The notes: generated by a model from the letters alone, not told the origin. DNA of 64,000 nucleotides from Inonotus obliquus (GCA_032164295.1 JAJHTX010000004.1:1550001-1614000), one strand, 5' to 3'; counted from the first letter of the stretch, positions 33,476 to 47,550 are shown. Made by a program: numbers and translations.

Positions 33476-35155
33476 ATGCATACACTTTCTGCAGCGCCCT
33501 TGTTGGCGTCGCTTGCAAGGTCATGCAGGCAGGCAAGCTCTCTTCGCGGCATTCCGAATCATTCAAAATTTCCGTCTACGTTTTGCGGCGCATCTTCAAG
33601 GATTTCGTATATACCTGTACGATACAAGTCTACATACCTGCCGACTCGTACATGGAGCGCTCGTCCAGAACTCAATAACAAGACTGCGAACCTTTCCAGA
33701 GCATACTCGGCTCTTCACTTTCCAATATTCAAACGCGTCATTCAACCACGTTTCTTCTCCGCCAACTCTACCATCCAATTCTCACAAGCTCCTGCTGGGA
33801 ATGAGGAGAAGACTTCCGAACAATCGCCTATCCTCACACCACCCTCAGTCGGCTACTGGCTTATGTTTACTACCTTCCTGGTCTATGGTGTCATCGTCGT
33901 AGGAGGCGTAACGAGACTTACCGAATCTGGTCTGAGTATCACGGAATGGAAACCTGTATCTGGAATCGTTCCTCCTCTGTCCGAAGCAGAGTGGGAGATG
34001 GAATTCGAAAAGTATAAAGCGACCCCAGAGTTTAAGATGTAAGGCCCATCTTCTCATCTCGATCTTATCTGGTTAGAGCTTAGTTCTGCATTGATAGGTT
34101 GAACTCGAATTTCGCCCTGGAAGACTTCAAACGCATCTTCTACATGGAATGGGGTCACCGTGTCCTCGGACGCGTTATCGGCCTCGCATTCGTCGGTCCT
34201 TTAGCATACTTCGCTATACGGAAGAAGATCACACCAAGCATGACGAAACAATTCATCGGGCTCGCCGTACTCTTAGGACTTCAAGGAGCCTTAGGATGGT
34301 TCATGGTTAAATCCGGATTGGAAGATTCAATACTACATACTCCGGGCGCCGTTCCGCGTGTATCTCACTACAGACTAGCCGCTCATCTAGGAGCAGCGTT
34401 TGTTCTATACTGTGGGATGTTTACCACGGGTCATAACATCCTCCGAGATTGGCGATATGTTCACAAGGGAACGTGGAGTGGGCTTGGTGGCTCTGCTTGG
34501 GAGAATGTCCTTCGACAACCTCTGGCGAGAAGTTTCAGGACCAAAGTTTGGGCTACTACGGCGCTCATATTTTTAACCGCGATTTCTGGTGAATACTAGT
34601 TCTTCCTCGCACATAAGTTGTTATCTTTTATCTTATTGACGCCTTTTATCAGGTGCATTCGTAGCCGGATTAGACGCAGGACTACTTTACAATGAATTCC
34701 CACTAATGGGCGGCCGTCTCGCACCTCCAAGCGACGAACTCATGAATCCAGTATATGCGAAACGAAAGGACAAATCTGACATGTGGTGGCGTAACATATT
34801 CGAGAACCCAACAACAGTTCAATTCAATCATCGTGTTCTCGCGATAACGACATATACTGCGACTGGTATACTCTGGGTGCTCACACGACGACCGGCTTGT
34901 AAAGCAGTGTTACCCCCGGCTACGTTACGTGTCGCGACTGGGACTTTTGCTGTTGCGAATATTCAATTATTGCTTGGGATTAGCACGTTGTTGTATTTGG
35001 TGCCTGTTCCGTTAGCTGCTGCTCATCAAGCTGGGAGCGTCGCACTCTTGTCGATGGCTATGGTACTAGCATTAACGCTTCGCAAGCCAGGTGCTGTAGC
35101 TCAGCTTTGGAGACGTAGATTAACGTCAACCGCAACAAAACCACCTCATTCGTAG
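33476..35155 (+). CDS. cox15: Heme A synthase (COX15)
   Basis: Inner-membrane enzyme that oxidises heme O to heme A for cytochrome c oxidase. Exons 33476-34038, 34098-34588, 34653-35155; 518 residues. A long basic, Ser-rich N-terminus (about 115 residues) fits mitochondrial import. Then GYWLMFTTFLVYGVIVVGG with VTRLTESGLSITEWKP, a block RIFYMEWGHRVLGRVIG with a family His, LGLQGALGWFMVKSGL, HYRLAAHLGAA with His, SGAFVAGLDAGLLYNEFP joined across intron 2, VQFNHRV with His, and AHQAGSVALL with the final His. Several strongly hydrophobic helices. Both introns are GT-AG. Confidence 0.96.
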
Positions 35156-35279
35156 TTTACATTACTATCTGGGTTATCTGTGCAGAATTTTTGTATTTGC
35201 ATTTCGTTTTACACTACCTAGTTTCAATCCCTTCTCAATGGAACTCTGGATATAAAATATTGCATAACTATGCACACAT

Positions 35280-36397
35280 CTACCCGGACATCTGAACATC
35301 CTCATCGCCAGGTGGAGGTTCCGTTGAACCCGCAGCACCCAGGGTTTCCGCTGAAGCCGCGGCTGACGGTCGCGTCGTGCCTGTCCTAACAGGAAGTCTA
35401 CTAATGTACGGCTCAACCTTTTCTTCCTCTAGCATTCGGAAGTGACCTTGGGCGGGAACATCTGTCTCCAGTTCACCAGAAGGACCGACTATACCGACAG
35501 TGGTATTGTGAATCGTGAGCTCCTTGTCCTGTTGAAGCGTCTCCCGCAATGCATGCAAGCCGTGTTCTATCAGTTTCTCAAGCGTGCCTGATTGTAGGCT
35601 TAGAAAGATAGCAGTACAGAATCGTAAGTGAGGACTCACAATCTTCGAATTCCTCGAAATGCTTTTCTAAATACGTCTTCGCGCTTTGACTCCGAGCACC
35701 AATCGACATGGCGAAGTATTCCAGCGAAATGCCCGACGGGGAAAATTCAAAGAGGAGTGGGCCGGACGAATCTTGGCCAATGATGAGGAATCCGACACCG
35801 TAAGGACGTCGTCCGTATTCCTGAGTGTTTACCTGAGCCTCTGGAATATACTCAGACTCCGCGTCTAAACATGGGGTAGGAACACGTACTGTCGGCAATT
35901 GATGTCACAATGCGATTCACAGGTATTGGACGGTTGAATACCATGCGTTCGCCCATGGCCTGCTGTCGCATGAAGTTACTGAAGTACGGAGCGCTTGAGT
36001 TCATGTGCTTGTAACTGTCTCGATTTAATTGCTCACCTCAAGACTCTTGCATCTGAAGTCAAACCAGCGATCCCAATTCCAATATGATCATCGATTCTAA
36101 ACATCTTCTGTTGGTACGACGACAACTCTCCAGTAGACCGCTAACAGCACAATCAATCACAGCGCACTCAAAGAATCTAATATCACCACCTACCTTCAAC
36201 GCAAGAAGAATGGCATGCTTTTTAGATCGAAGACCAACAACAGCAGATCCTTGCTTGACGGCTTCAAGCGAATATTCAACCTGGTGGATGCGGCCTTGAG
36301 GGGAGAAGACAGTGTTGTCTGAGTCGTATGTATTCCTAAACTACAAACACGCTTACTTCTGCATTGATCGTTCGATACTCGTGCAGAAACTCACCAT
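35280..36397 (-). CDS. pre5: 20S proteasome alpha-6 subunit (Pre5/PSMA1 type)
   Basis: Structural ring subunit of the proteasome core. Minus-strand exons: 36397-36395, 36340-36194, 36140-36037, 35978-35890, 35840-35640, 35587-35280; 283 residues. Exon 1 contributes only the ATG; the second exon starts [17 protein letters not shown], the alpha-type N-terminus. Then [63 protein letters not shown] and [15 protein letters not shown]. The C-terminal tail is Ala/Glu/Pro-rich and variable in the family. All introns are GT-AG. Confidence 0.95.
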
Positions 36398-36583
36398 GGT
36401 TGTACAGTTCAGAGTAGATGCGTGACGCGTCCCTCCACGCGTGTCGGAACTCACGACACGGTGCATTACATAATCACATAAGAAGTCAGACGAAAAATGC
36501 TCTATTTTTCATTTTCTTAAGTAACAAAGAACAAAACTCTTTCCCGGGCAAGCAAACGTCTATGCTACAAGAGAACAGTCTAT

Positions 36584-39500
36584 TTACCTACCTCCCTTTT
36601 TTTCGGCTCTCCACTCCTTGAACATCCCGTCCAAGCTTTTGTAGAGAAGATGTGAGGGCAAAGACCGAATGATTTCTCCAACACGTTCATCCACCTGCTC
36701 TTTACCCTTCCCTTCACCTACTGCTTGCTCCGCATACTGAGCAGCAAGGCGTACGATAGCCATGACCGCCAAGGAGACGTGTGTCTGTTGTGCGGCATGC
36801 GGAGACGACGTGTCCAACGCTGCTAATAAAGGTCCCTGAATTGAAGGCGCAGAAATAACCGACGAATTCTGAGAGAACGGAGTTGCCCTTTCACCCCGGA
36901 CAAGTCTCAAAAGGATCTCCAACACGTTGATTGCCTCCGTCATATGTGTCTTCACGAAACGCGAGCGCTCAGAAGCCATTCCAACAGGTGAGTTATTAGC
37001 CCAGCTCGTCAGGACAGTCTGAATAGTAGGAGCCTGAAGCCATCAGGTGAGACAGAGAATGCAAGGATCATTGGGATAAGAAATGGAACCCACAGGATCG
37101 GGGTAGCGAACTTCAATCTTCTTCTCCCATCCAACCGCTTCACCTGCAACCCAAAAGCGACCACCAAACATATCTTTCAACCAATCTTGCACGTCCCCAG
37201 TTTTCACCCACTTGGGCTCCGATAACGGACGCTCCTTGTCCAGATAAACGCTGACGAGAGCGTTAGCTCCTGCTTCCGCCTTCCAGAACGGTGGCAGGGT
37301 TGAGTCAGAGTTCAAAGTTTCGGAAAGCTCGGCAATGGGAGCATAAGTCTTGTTCTCTTTGAGAGTCTCAATCTGAAGGGAGGATGTTGAGAAGGAAGAA
37401 AGAAATGAAGGAAAAGAGGAGAAGTACCAGAATTCCTTTAAAACCGCCCTCAGCTCGCTCAACCGTCATATCAAGGTCAATCCGGCCTTCAGCACGGAAA
37501 ACAATCAATTTCTCCACCACATCAGCATCGATAATCAGTCTCCTGGAACCTGCTGCATATGCAACAGAAATCCGATTGGCTGATGCAACTCTGGAGACAG
37601 CTGCAGTAGGCTTTATAGGAAGATCAGGGTTTGCAGCAACGGTGCTCGTAGATGAACCAGAAAATGCCGTGTTAGAGGTAGGTGATGCCGGAGGCTCTGG
37701 GAGGTGGTCGGCATCTGCAGCTGCTACGGTATTGTCCGAAACGTCATTTTCGATCTTACTGGAAGCCTTGATAGGCTCTGAAGGCTTTTCGGTATTGGCA
37801 TGAGAAGGTTCGTTTGATGGGTCAATCGAAGAAACGATCAGTTCGAAATTCTCATCTTTCGTGACAGAGACCTTTCCATCTCCATTGGAATTTGTCACCT
37901 CCTTAACCTCAGCAACAGAAGTTTCGGTGCCTTCAACGCTTGTGCCCTGAACGTTGGTGACATCAACAGGATGCCCTGATCTAGCAGCATCACCATCCCG
38001 CGCAGCATCTGTGCGTTGACCAGCGCCAGCTGCACCGTCATCAACTTTCGCCTCAACACGTCGTTGTTGAGTCTCCGACTCAACCATGGTCTGGTCAGTC
38101 GCGCAATCACCTTAAGAAAATCAGCAGGGCATAGATGTAAGTCTGTGTGGACGCCGACGAGTGAATGTATCAATCTCGTCGAAACGTCCACCTGCGGTCT
38201 ATTCATCAACAAGGATATGAAGCTCACCATCATCTCCGTGTTCTTCGACATCACCCTCGACCTGAGTCCCTTCATAAGCGTCCGTATCTCCGTCACCATC
38301 TCCGTCACCATCAGTTATAGCAGCCATTAGCCAGTCTGCCTCACTGGCCGTTTCAGCAACACTCGGAGCAACACTGCTGCGTTCGATACAGGTCTCAGAC
38401 TCGGCTACATGCTCTGCATCATTCGACTGATCGTCAATAGTTTCACGTCCAGTAGGAAGAGGCGGGGGAGGAGGCGGTCTGACTCCATCCTCGAGATCGC
38501 CTTCGTCATCGTCCGTCTTCTTACGTTTGCCCTTACGCAAGTCGGAAATAGAAGAGGTTGGAACAATAGGGCGAGCATCATCCGCAGAAGGAGGAGTGTG
38601 GAAGTAGATCCTCATGCGCGCAGCTGTAGCTCCGTTAGAGGCAGATTGCGCAGTCTGAGACTCATTCGGAACAGGTTTTTCAGAATTATCAGCAGGCTCC
38701 TTTTTTTCTCCAGCCAGAACTGCAAAATCATCCGCCGATTCTTCTGTCTTCACATTCTCCACGCTTTTCGCCTTGGTGTCAGATTCGGAAGGAACACTTC
38801 CCCAGTGCCAGTCCAGGCTCCGAATTTCCAAGCCAACAATTTTGAAGTCCGTGAGCGTTCGTCTATTCTCGTCCTTCTTACCAGTATTAATGCCTGAACC
38901 TATGGCCGTATTACCGGAACTGCCACGATGGAATCCATCTGACCGACCACTCCGACTGTGGGCACCATAGCTAGACCCACCACCGGTACGGCCGGAACGA
39001 GAAGAGGAGCCATGGTGGTGATGAGGACCGTTATTGAAAGAATTGCCGCCTCTTCTATTGAAATTATTGAAGCCTCCGCGGTCTCGAGAATGATGACCAC
39101 GCATCGAACCGCCGCCAGAATGGCCAAGTGCACCACCGCGCCCTCCGCTAGTATGCATACCACCGCGGCCACGATTCATCCCCGCGCCTCTATTTGCTCC
39201 CATATTGCCGCCTCGACCTCCTCTATTCATACTTGCGCCCCTTCCACCACCTGTGCCGCCCCTTCCAGAGAAGCTACCTTGTGCCTGCATCTGGCTAGGC
39301 TGTGAAGGCAGACCCGATAGTCCTGACTGTTTACTCGGGCCGGAAGGTACTCCTTGCATTGATTGCGTTCCTTGCTGGAAACGTGGTTGCTGAGGACTCG
39401 ATTGATGTGCATTGTCAAAGCGCGGGCGCTTCGCAGGCGGCATCTGTTGATTTGATGGGGCATGCTGGGCAGGATTTCCTGGAGCTCTCGACTGCTGCTG

Positions 39501-40019
39501 TTGCTGCTGCTGAAAATATTGTTGTTGTTGATGTGCCTGAGGTTGCATAGGCCTGAAAGGCTGCTGAGGTTGCGCTTGCACCTGCACCTGTGGCTGAGTA
39601 TTTAAGTACGGTTGAGGGGGCTGGGAGTAGGTTGCCGTGCTCTGGGGTTGATATGGGTTGTATACCTGAGGAGGGACAGGAGGAACGGTAGTAGGGGGCT
39701 GAGCATAATGTTGCTGATGCTGCTGCCAGTGATTAGCTTGATGACCACCATAACCATAGTTCGCATAGATGGCTGCAGACTGGTCCGCTGCAGGTTTGGG
39801 AGGTGAAGCGACCTGACCTGGCTGCACAGCGGGCCATTGTGGGTTCGGTGCAGACCATTGCGGATTGAAAGCGGGTTGTGCACCCGACTGTTGTTGAGCC
39901 GCCCAGTATGCAGAGTAGTCTGGCTGAGCTGCGGGTTGAGGAGGAGGAGGTCCCGGAGGCAGAGGAGGTTGTTGATGGGGCGGATATGGTGGCGGAGGAA
40001 CAAATGGATTTTTGTTCAT
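36584..40019 (-). CDS. Large P/Q-rich, RGG-box protein, function unknown
   Basis: Minus-strand exons 40019-38228, 38110-37428, 37372-37094, 37033-36584; 1067 residues. Start chosen at the first ATG in frame (MNKNPFVPPPPYPP). Layout: proline stretches (1-35), repeated aromatic PQW/YWAAQQQ words, a Gln-rich region with poly-Q (about 190-200), a Gly/Arg-rich region with many RGG and GRGG boxes (about 265-390), two short conserved-looking segments (IVGLEIRSLDWHWG and MRIYFHTPPSADDARP), acidic repeats with DGDGDGDGD, and a folded-looking C-terminal third (IIDADVVEKLIVFRAEGRI, PPFWKAEAGANALVSVYLD, WLKDMFGGRFWVAGE). RGG boxes suggest RNA binding. I do not recognise the C-terminal domain. Confidence 0.82.
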
Positions 40020-40464
40020 TATTCTGGACGACGACCGACGAGACTTGGATTGAGGGACGGGAAGGGAACAAAGAGGAGGATCAAAATTGGTAAGCAACAA
40101 ATTACCTAATTATCGGCGATCGCCGCGAGAAGACGTCACGTGCCGTTTAGAAGACGGATGAAGATCGGAGAAAGGCTCCAGTTGCGATCAAGAAGTACGT
40201 AAATTTGAGATAATTTGTATGTTTTTTGGAGATGAGAGATATGGGAAGCGATCAAGAACTGGAGTTGAGCTTGGGTTGCAAAATATAAAAAGAGGGTAGC
40301 TCCAGGCAAATCGAGGTTGAGTATATAAAAGGAAATGTTGCTCTGTTTGTTACCACACAAGAGATCGTAGTTGTTGAAAAAGGTAGTCATCATGTCACAG
40401 CATTTGCAGAATTATCTCCATCCACTCCATCCTTTACCTACCTCCTCATCCCACACCGTATGGC
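40020..40464. other. Divergent promoter region of the RGG protein and the MscS channel
   Basis: 445 bp between two start codons. Includes a TATATAAAAG-like run at about 40323. No gene seen. Confidence 0.5.
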
Positions 40465-43400
40465 ATGGCCCAATCAACTAACCCACGCCTCGATGACTTC
40501 CTTTCCTCGGCAACTGACCAACAAGTCCCTCCTTACCCTCCTTACAGACGTTATCCCACTAATACTACAGTAATATCTTCCGCACCTCCTTACACGTCCC
40601 AAGCAGACTTTATGGATGAAAACCCTACTTTGACTAAGCGCTCCTCGTCCGATGATAAGCTAGATGACAAGGAAAAGCAGCCTTCTTCTTCTGCAGACAA
40701 GAATAGCGACGAATCTGGTCCGACTAAGCCCTCCCACACAAGAGCCGCTGTTCACTACCCGGACGATGTTCTCAATAACACAGAACCAACCTACACCACT
40801 AAACCTGTAAAGTTCGATACGTCTCCGGGCCCCTCAAGGCCTCCGTCCTTGGCTCCCTCCGAGGACGAATATCAGGAGGACGATTATGATTGGTCAACTG
40901 AAGATGACCAGGTTGACGAAGAAGAGAAAAAGTTCCAGGAGAAAATTGGCGGTAAGAAGGAGAGGGGAATGTGTATGAAGTATGTCCTTTTAAAACTTTC
41001 TGTCTCTTGTTCCGCGATCGCTTGAGCGCTGATTTATCTACGCGAAGAATCATCGCATTTTTCCTTTCAACGTTAGTCGGTTCTTTCGTTACCGCCGGAA
41101 TCATAGTTGCCACCGCGATTGCCGTTCGCTTTTTGTATTTGGAGCGCAGCAGTGACGATGACCGCGAACACAGGCGATATGTAACCCAGAATGTTGAAGC
41201 GTGGCTTTACTGGGCAGCGTCAAACCTATTGGTCTCCTGGTTCCTCGCATTCCTGATTAATATCATTCCGGGTGTTGTCACCTGGGTGATATTCATCGTA
41301 TGGGGCCACATTTCAGAGTCAATGAAGTCTCGCGTGGAGCTTTACCACTCGTTAAAAGATACTATCAAACCCGCATTTTATGGTGGATCGGCCTGGGTTA
41401 GCTGGTTTATACTGTTTGAGGTCGTCTACGACCTGTACGATTCCGAGGATGAGTCGGCGAGCCGGGCGTCATATACTCCCAGAGTAGGTAGTGAATAAAT
41501 TGTGGCATAATCTACTGCTAATCGTGTCCTCAGCTGTACCAAGTTATCCAATTCGCATTCTTCTTCCTGCTTGTGATAAGTATACAAAAGATGCTGTCAC
41601 ATTTCGTCGGTATGTAATATACTCATTCATTTCGAGCTCCGATTCTAATGAGTTTGCTCCATAGCCTTTGCCTTTCATAAAACGGCGTTCAAGGAGCGTT
41701 TGGATACCTTGAATTTTGCGCTCAAAACAATTGACCATTTGAAAAATTACAAACCCAAGCACCGTCCAGATCGATCGAATAAGTTATTTGGCACATTCCC
41801 CGTCAATGTCAAGGTGCCATTCAATCTTCTCTCCGGCTCTTCAACCCCATACGACGAGAAGTCGCATTTCATGTCGGGCTCGTCTCGCGTTGCAACACCG
41901 GATCCATATGACGACGGCCACGCTGGTGATCTAGAAGATAACTTATCTTCGTCAAAGAAAGGCAAGGGCAAGCAGAAGCGTGCCCGCCATAAGGGTACCA
42001 CATCAAGTTCACCTATTGACTCGCGCCCCGATTCACCCGCACCCGCAAGTGCATTATCTGGCCATGACAACCATACGTATCCTCCAAAGTCCGTTACCCT
42101 TGACTCAAGGCCTTCGACACCCGTACGCAGACACTCCCATTCGAGTGATGAACATGCTGTATTGCAAGCTGGAAAAGCTCTCAAGAAGGCAGTGTTATCG
42201 GACGCGAGGAATATTACTGGGAAAGGTGACGATGATGTAGCTGGCCTTGGGTGGACCGTGGGATCTCCCCAGGAAGCAAAGGTAATCGATCGTTCGCCTT
42301 TGTGGAGATTACACATCCTTATCCTCTATCCTTCACAGAGAGTGGCCCGCTCAATCTTCCTTGCGTTCAAGGGTGACAAGCGCCGACAATACCTTATCCC
42401 AGAAGACTTACATCCGGCTTATCCGAACCACGATGACGCACTAGCGGCATTTCGAGTGTTTGACACTGACCATAATGGGTTGAGTATTATAACCATGCAC
42501 TTCTACACATGCGCTCACCTTACGGTTTGATCGATAGTGATATATCTCGCTCGGAAATCAAGCGAACGATAGTTAGGACGTACCAGGAACGCCGCTTTCT
42601 CTCGCGTAGTATGCGGGACGTGGGTCAAGCTCTTAGTTCACTCGATAAAGTTCTGCTCGCCCTCGCACTAGTCGTTCTTTTCTTCATTTCACTTTCCGTG
42701 TTCCGCGTCGAAGTTGGCACTTCACTTTCATCTGTCTATTCCATCGGTATTGCTGCTAGTTTCATCTTCAAGAACTCGGCAAGCAACATGTTCGACGCGA
42801 TTATGTTCCTATTTGTGACGCAGTATGTGGTCTTCCTCTTGGAACATGAACATCTAGGCACTCATTCACACCCAATATTGAAGCCCCTATGATACGGGTG
42901 ACCGGTGCTTTATTGACGGCGAGTTGGCAAGACTTTCTCTATTAATTAATCCATTAATTCTCCCTCACAGAGGAAAACCTCGTTGTCAAGAAAATGACAC
43001 TCTTTGCAGTGAGTACATGTCGCTTGCCTTCGGTAATGACATCTCAATGATCACATCTAGACGGTCTTCACTCGCGTGGACGGAACCGAGACGTATTATT
43101 TCAATAGTCAGTTATTCAGTAAGATGATGTGAGTTGCTCATTATAATCAAATCCTTATCAGAATATTGAAGTCCCATCAGCAGGAACGCTCGCCGAAGCG
43201 GGGTACGTTCCAAGTTAGTTTCCTTGTTTCTCATTAATAACGTGTTGGCTATAGAAAACGGCAGAGCTATGTGTACTCTTCGTCGATTGGCGGACTTCTC
43301 TCGAGAAGCTCGATGCATTGCAGAACAACCTATGCCACTGGCTGTCTACCGAGGAAAATAGATGGTTCGAACCCTCTACGAACATAGTCCTCAATAGGAT

Positions 43401-43845
43401 TGAGTATATGCGATTCATGGAAATCTCCATTGGTATTCCACATAACGGGTGAGTTCTCCGTTCATCAGACTGGCGTTTTCGTTGATCAGGTTATATTAGG
43501 ACATGGCAGGATTGGGGTCTCCGTGTTGCGAGAAGGACGGCCTTCTACGCGGCAGCAACGTATTATTGTCGTCAGCTCGGTATTAAGTACGCCCACTCGC
43601 CTCAGCCGCTTACTTGGGCTGGTTATCACGATACGGCTCCTCCCCCACCGTCACCTACAACCTCCGTGAAAGACTCCCCTGTGCGGGAGACTCGAGATAC
43701 CGAAATGTCGTACAAGGACGATACGAAGGACATGAAGCCCATGCTCGGTTTCTTACCTCCCCCGGATAACCGTGATACTTCCTTGCTACGCTCCCGTAAG
43801 AGCCGGGCAGGAAAGCGCGGTACATACGGTGTTGTCGACGCTTAG
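40465..43845 (+). CDS. Mechanosensitive channel of the MscS family with EF-hand (Msy1/Msy2 type)
   Basis: Fungal MscS-like channels sit in the endoplasmic reticulum or cell membrane and shape calcium responses to osmotic stress. Exons 40465-40979, 41048-41483, 41534-41609, 41665-42281, 42339-42478, 42538-42822, 42884-42918, 42971-43008, 43061-43128, 43172-43202, 43255-43448, 43500-43845; 926 residues. Seen: a long acidic cytosolic N-terminus, membrane helices from about 175, an EF-hand DTDHNGDISRSE near 590, the pore-lining helix region SIGIAASFIFKNSASNMFDA, then the MscS beta domain PYDTGDRCFID, ENLVVKKMTLFATVFTRVDG, RTSLEKLDALQNNL and NGTWQDWGLRVARRTAFYAA. Intron 7 (42919-42970) needs a GC donor (gcgagt). 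Small exons 7-10 (31-68 nt) were placed by the conserved motifs. Confidence 0.93.
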
Positions 43846-44252
43846 AGAAGTCTGCTACTCCGGTAGCCTTTCACATACTCCCTCGCACTCCTTGATAACC
43901 CCGCTCATTCATCTGCTGATTTGAATACGTCGTTGATATCTTGAAGATGCCTTCGACAACGACTGTCTTTGTATAACCGTCATTTGTCCATTGGCTTGAT
44001 TTTTTCACCTTTGTTCCCTTTGTTTCTCCTACTATAAAATTAGATAGCGTAGTTTAGTAAGGGTATGTAGATACATGTCGGTTGCCTGTTTGAATCATAT
44101 TAGATTTAGATGTCTGGTTGCTGACTGAATTCGGTGGACTGTGATTGGCTGACCGCACTTTGCTATGTATGGACTCTTGCATTCGATCGACGCTCCTACT
44201 CTTTCCGTATCCCGCCAGTGACCGCAACGCAACGACTTCAAACGTCCGGATC
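43846..44252. other. Intergenic region between the MscS channel and NDUFV2
   Basis: 407 bp; 3-prime end of the channel gene and promoter of the complex I gene. Nothing else recognised. Confidence 0.5.
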
Positions 44253-45289
<1,037 letters not shown>

Positions 45290-45423
45290 ATGCAGAGCGA
45301 ATACTAAATACATTAATATCGTTCAGTCGTTCATGCATATGTGGAGTGAGAATAGCAAGCTTGCGTGTCCAACATAATGCAACAAGTTATGATGAACCTC
45401 CAGAAGAATCCCAGCTCATGACT

Positions 45424-47550
45424 TCAATCATCGCCCTCACCATCGTCATAACCCACCGCACCCTCTCCACCCTCAGGCAGTCTGACAATAATGAAACTAG
45501 AAGGAGCGGGGCCATTTAGTGATGTAGAAGTAGTGTACCTTTCACACTTACTCGATTTCTTCCTTGAGTTCAGCACAGAAGTTATCTATATGAAAGTTCA
45601 TGAATGAGGTTCGCATGCGTTGAGGATTCGTTCATACCTAGTGGAAGGTCCGTCTTGTCCGTTCCTGTGTAATCACGGCTTTCAGCACGCGGATACGCAT
45701 GAAGGTATATTACAGAACGTACCAAAGGGCATTTCGATTTCATTCGCGATTCCTTCAATCCCCATCAACGTGAATGCAACCACTGTAACAATGGGAATCA
45801 TTTTCCATTGCAGATCCGCCACGAGGACGAACGGAAGCGCAAAGAGATACAGAGTAACACATTGCTTGAGATGGATTCCGTCTATACTTTCTTCATCAGC
45901 GTTTGCTTCGTACAATCGGAGAAGAACGCACAAGAAATGGGGATCGGCGTGGTTGCAATACGCTCCATGTTTGTGAGTTGCACAATCATCGATTGGATGC
46001 TACGAGGTAGTTTAGCCCACTGGTTCTCGGAAATTAGGAGGAACCACGCACAGCGTATTCATTGCATTTGTACCAGCAGGTCCTACTGTCTCTAAATATC
46101 CGTCCCGCTTGAAACAAAAAACTATTCGTGCGAGCTCATGCGTAATTCTGCAGAATTGTTAAGCAAACTTTCGAGAATGAAGGAAAAAAGAGAACACAAA
46201 CACAAGAGGCAAAGGTGTCTTTGAAATTGACGCATAAGGATGGAAGTGCACAGTCCGATGATTCTTGCTAATAAGTGGGGTGGTTGCAGACTGGTTGTCC
46301 AGAGTCATACTAGCCTCGTGGAAGTAAATCCCATGGGAGTGCTCCTGCCCATTTTCCTGGTCCAGTGACGAACTGCCTGGACTCATAGCGCCATTAGACC
46401 GAGACTGAAATTGTTCTTTCCGTCGTTTTGGTTTAGGAGATAGTGTTCCGGTCGCAAGGTACGACTCTGAGTGTTCGACTGGCGATGAAGACATCGAGCT
46501 AACTCCAGCTTCCTCGTATCGCACTATTGATCGAGGGAGTATGCCCTCATAATCTTCATAATCCGTCCCATATTCCCCTCGAAGTCGATGCTTGACTGAA
46601 TACGCAAAAGCAACTAGTAATTTCAGAGCATCTGCCTTTGCCTTTCGCAACTGTGAAGGCGACATTTGCTTCTTAGCGGGACCTGATTTAACGCACTATC
46701 AGCAACGCCTTGGCCAGTTCAGAATCATTGTCACCTTTTCCGCCAGCCTCGGCTTCCGGGTGAACCGCTACATTCACCCAAATGAATCGAGATAGATTCC
46801 TGATCTAGAGCTGGGTATCAGGCCATAGGAAATGTGTGTTTCTACTGATGGTGCGACTCACATCGGCGACCATTTGACCAAAATCCTTCCGTCCTTCGTA
46901 AAATCGGTCATATGAGGTACTATATACAATACGATCATTCCGAATACAGTCATCTCAAACTGAGCTTTGAAACTTACGAATTCCTTCAATCAACTGATTT
47001 AGCTGGTATGAATCCTTGATATCACGGAAGGTGCTTACCGGAAGACGAGAATTAGACCGACCTTTAGGTCATAACTTAAAAGGTAAAACTAGTCACAGTT
47101 GTGATGAATTACTTACGACGACTGCCAACAATGGCGAAACGTTATTGGAAAGCCGAATATCGTGACCTTTGTACCAGACATAGGCCACAATTGATGCGAA
47201 TGCCGTGACAGTGAGCACAGGACCAAGGATGCGAAGGGTGATCTAGAAGGTTGCGGGAAAGCAGTCGTGGCGCGACGTAGCTGGAAGTTGGCATTTCGTC
47301 GCATCGCGCAGGAAGGAGAAGAAACGTACACTTCCATCGAGCCTCAGAACATCTGGTAGCCAAGAGTACTAAGAAAGCGGGTCAGTTAGGACCAGTGGGG
47401 GTGAACGACTAAACGAACGCGACTGAGATGCTTCCGTGATATCTTCGGTTTCTACAAGACCAAGTTTTGTGAATATCTAGACTTCCACTTCGAAATAGAG
47501 GGCACCTTGATAGCAGAGGTCAGCGAGCTAACTGATTTTATGGTGGACAT
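45424..47550 (-). CDS. Bestrophin-like (RFP-TM/UPF0187) anion channel protein
   Basis: Multi-pass membrane protein of the bestrophin superfamily; fungal members are presumed chloride channels. Minus-strand exons: 47550-47461, 47368-47330, 47242-47117, 47061-47039, 46919-46862, 46804-46697, 46650-46202, 46147-46052, 45999-45932, 45881-45723, 45664-45638, 45585-45552, 45496-45424; 449 residues. Seen: YSWLPDVLRLDGS, LGPVLTVTAFASIVAYVWY, VVVGLILVFRTSYDRFYEGRKDF with the family R-x-YDRFxEGR pattern, IRNLSRFIWVNV, then a non-conserved Ser-rich loop (about 175-290), ERIATTPIPISY, KQCVTLYLFALPFVL and the end LPLDNFCAELKEEI. Twelve introns, exons down to 23 nt. The exact donor of intron 7 near 46201 is ambiguous. 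The Ser-rich loop is unusually long. Confidence 0.88.

Noticed and set aside
38958..39393. Open frames opposite the RGG region (Thr/Ala/Arg-rich)
   Set aside because: Antisense shadows of GGN-rich codons; they have no independent support.
40020..40100. N-terminal extension of the RGG protein to 40100
   Set aside because: It would start with TTG. The ATG at 40019 opens the typical proline-rich start.
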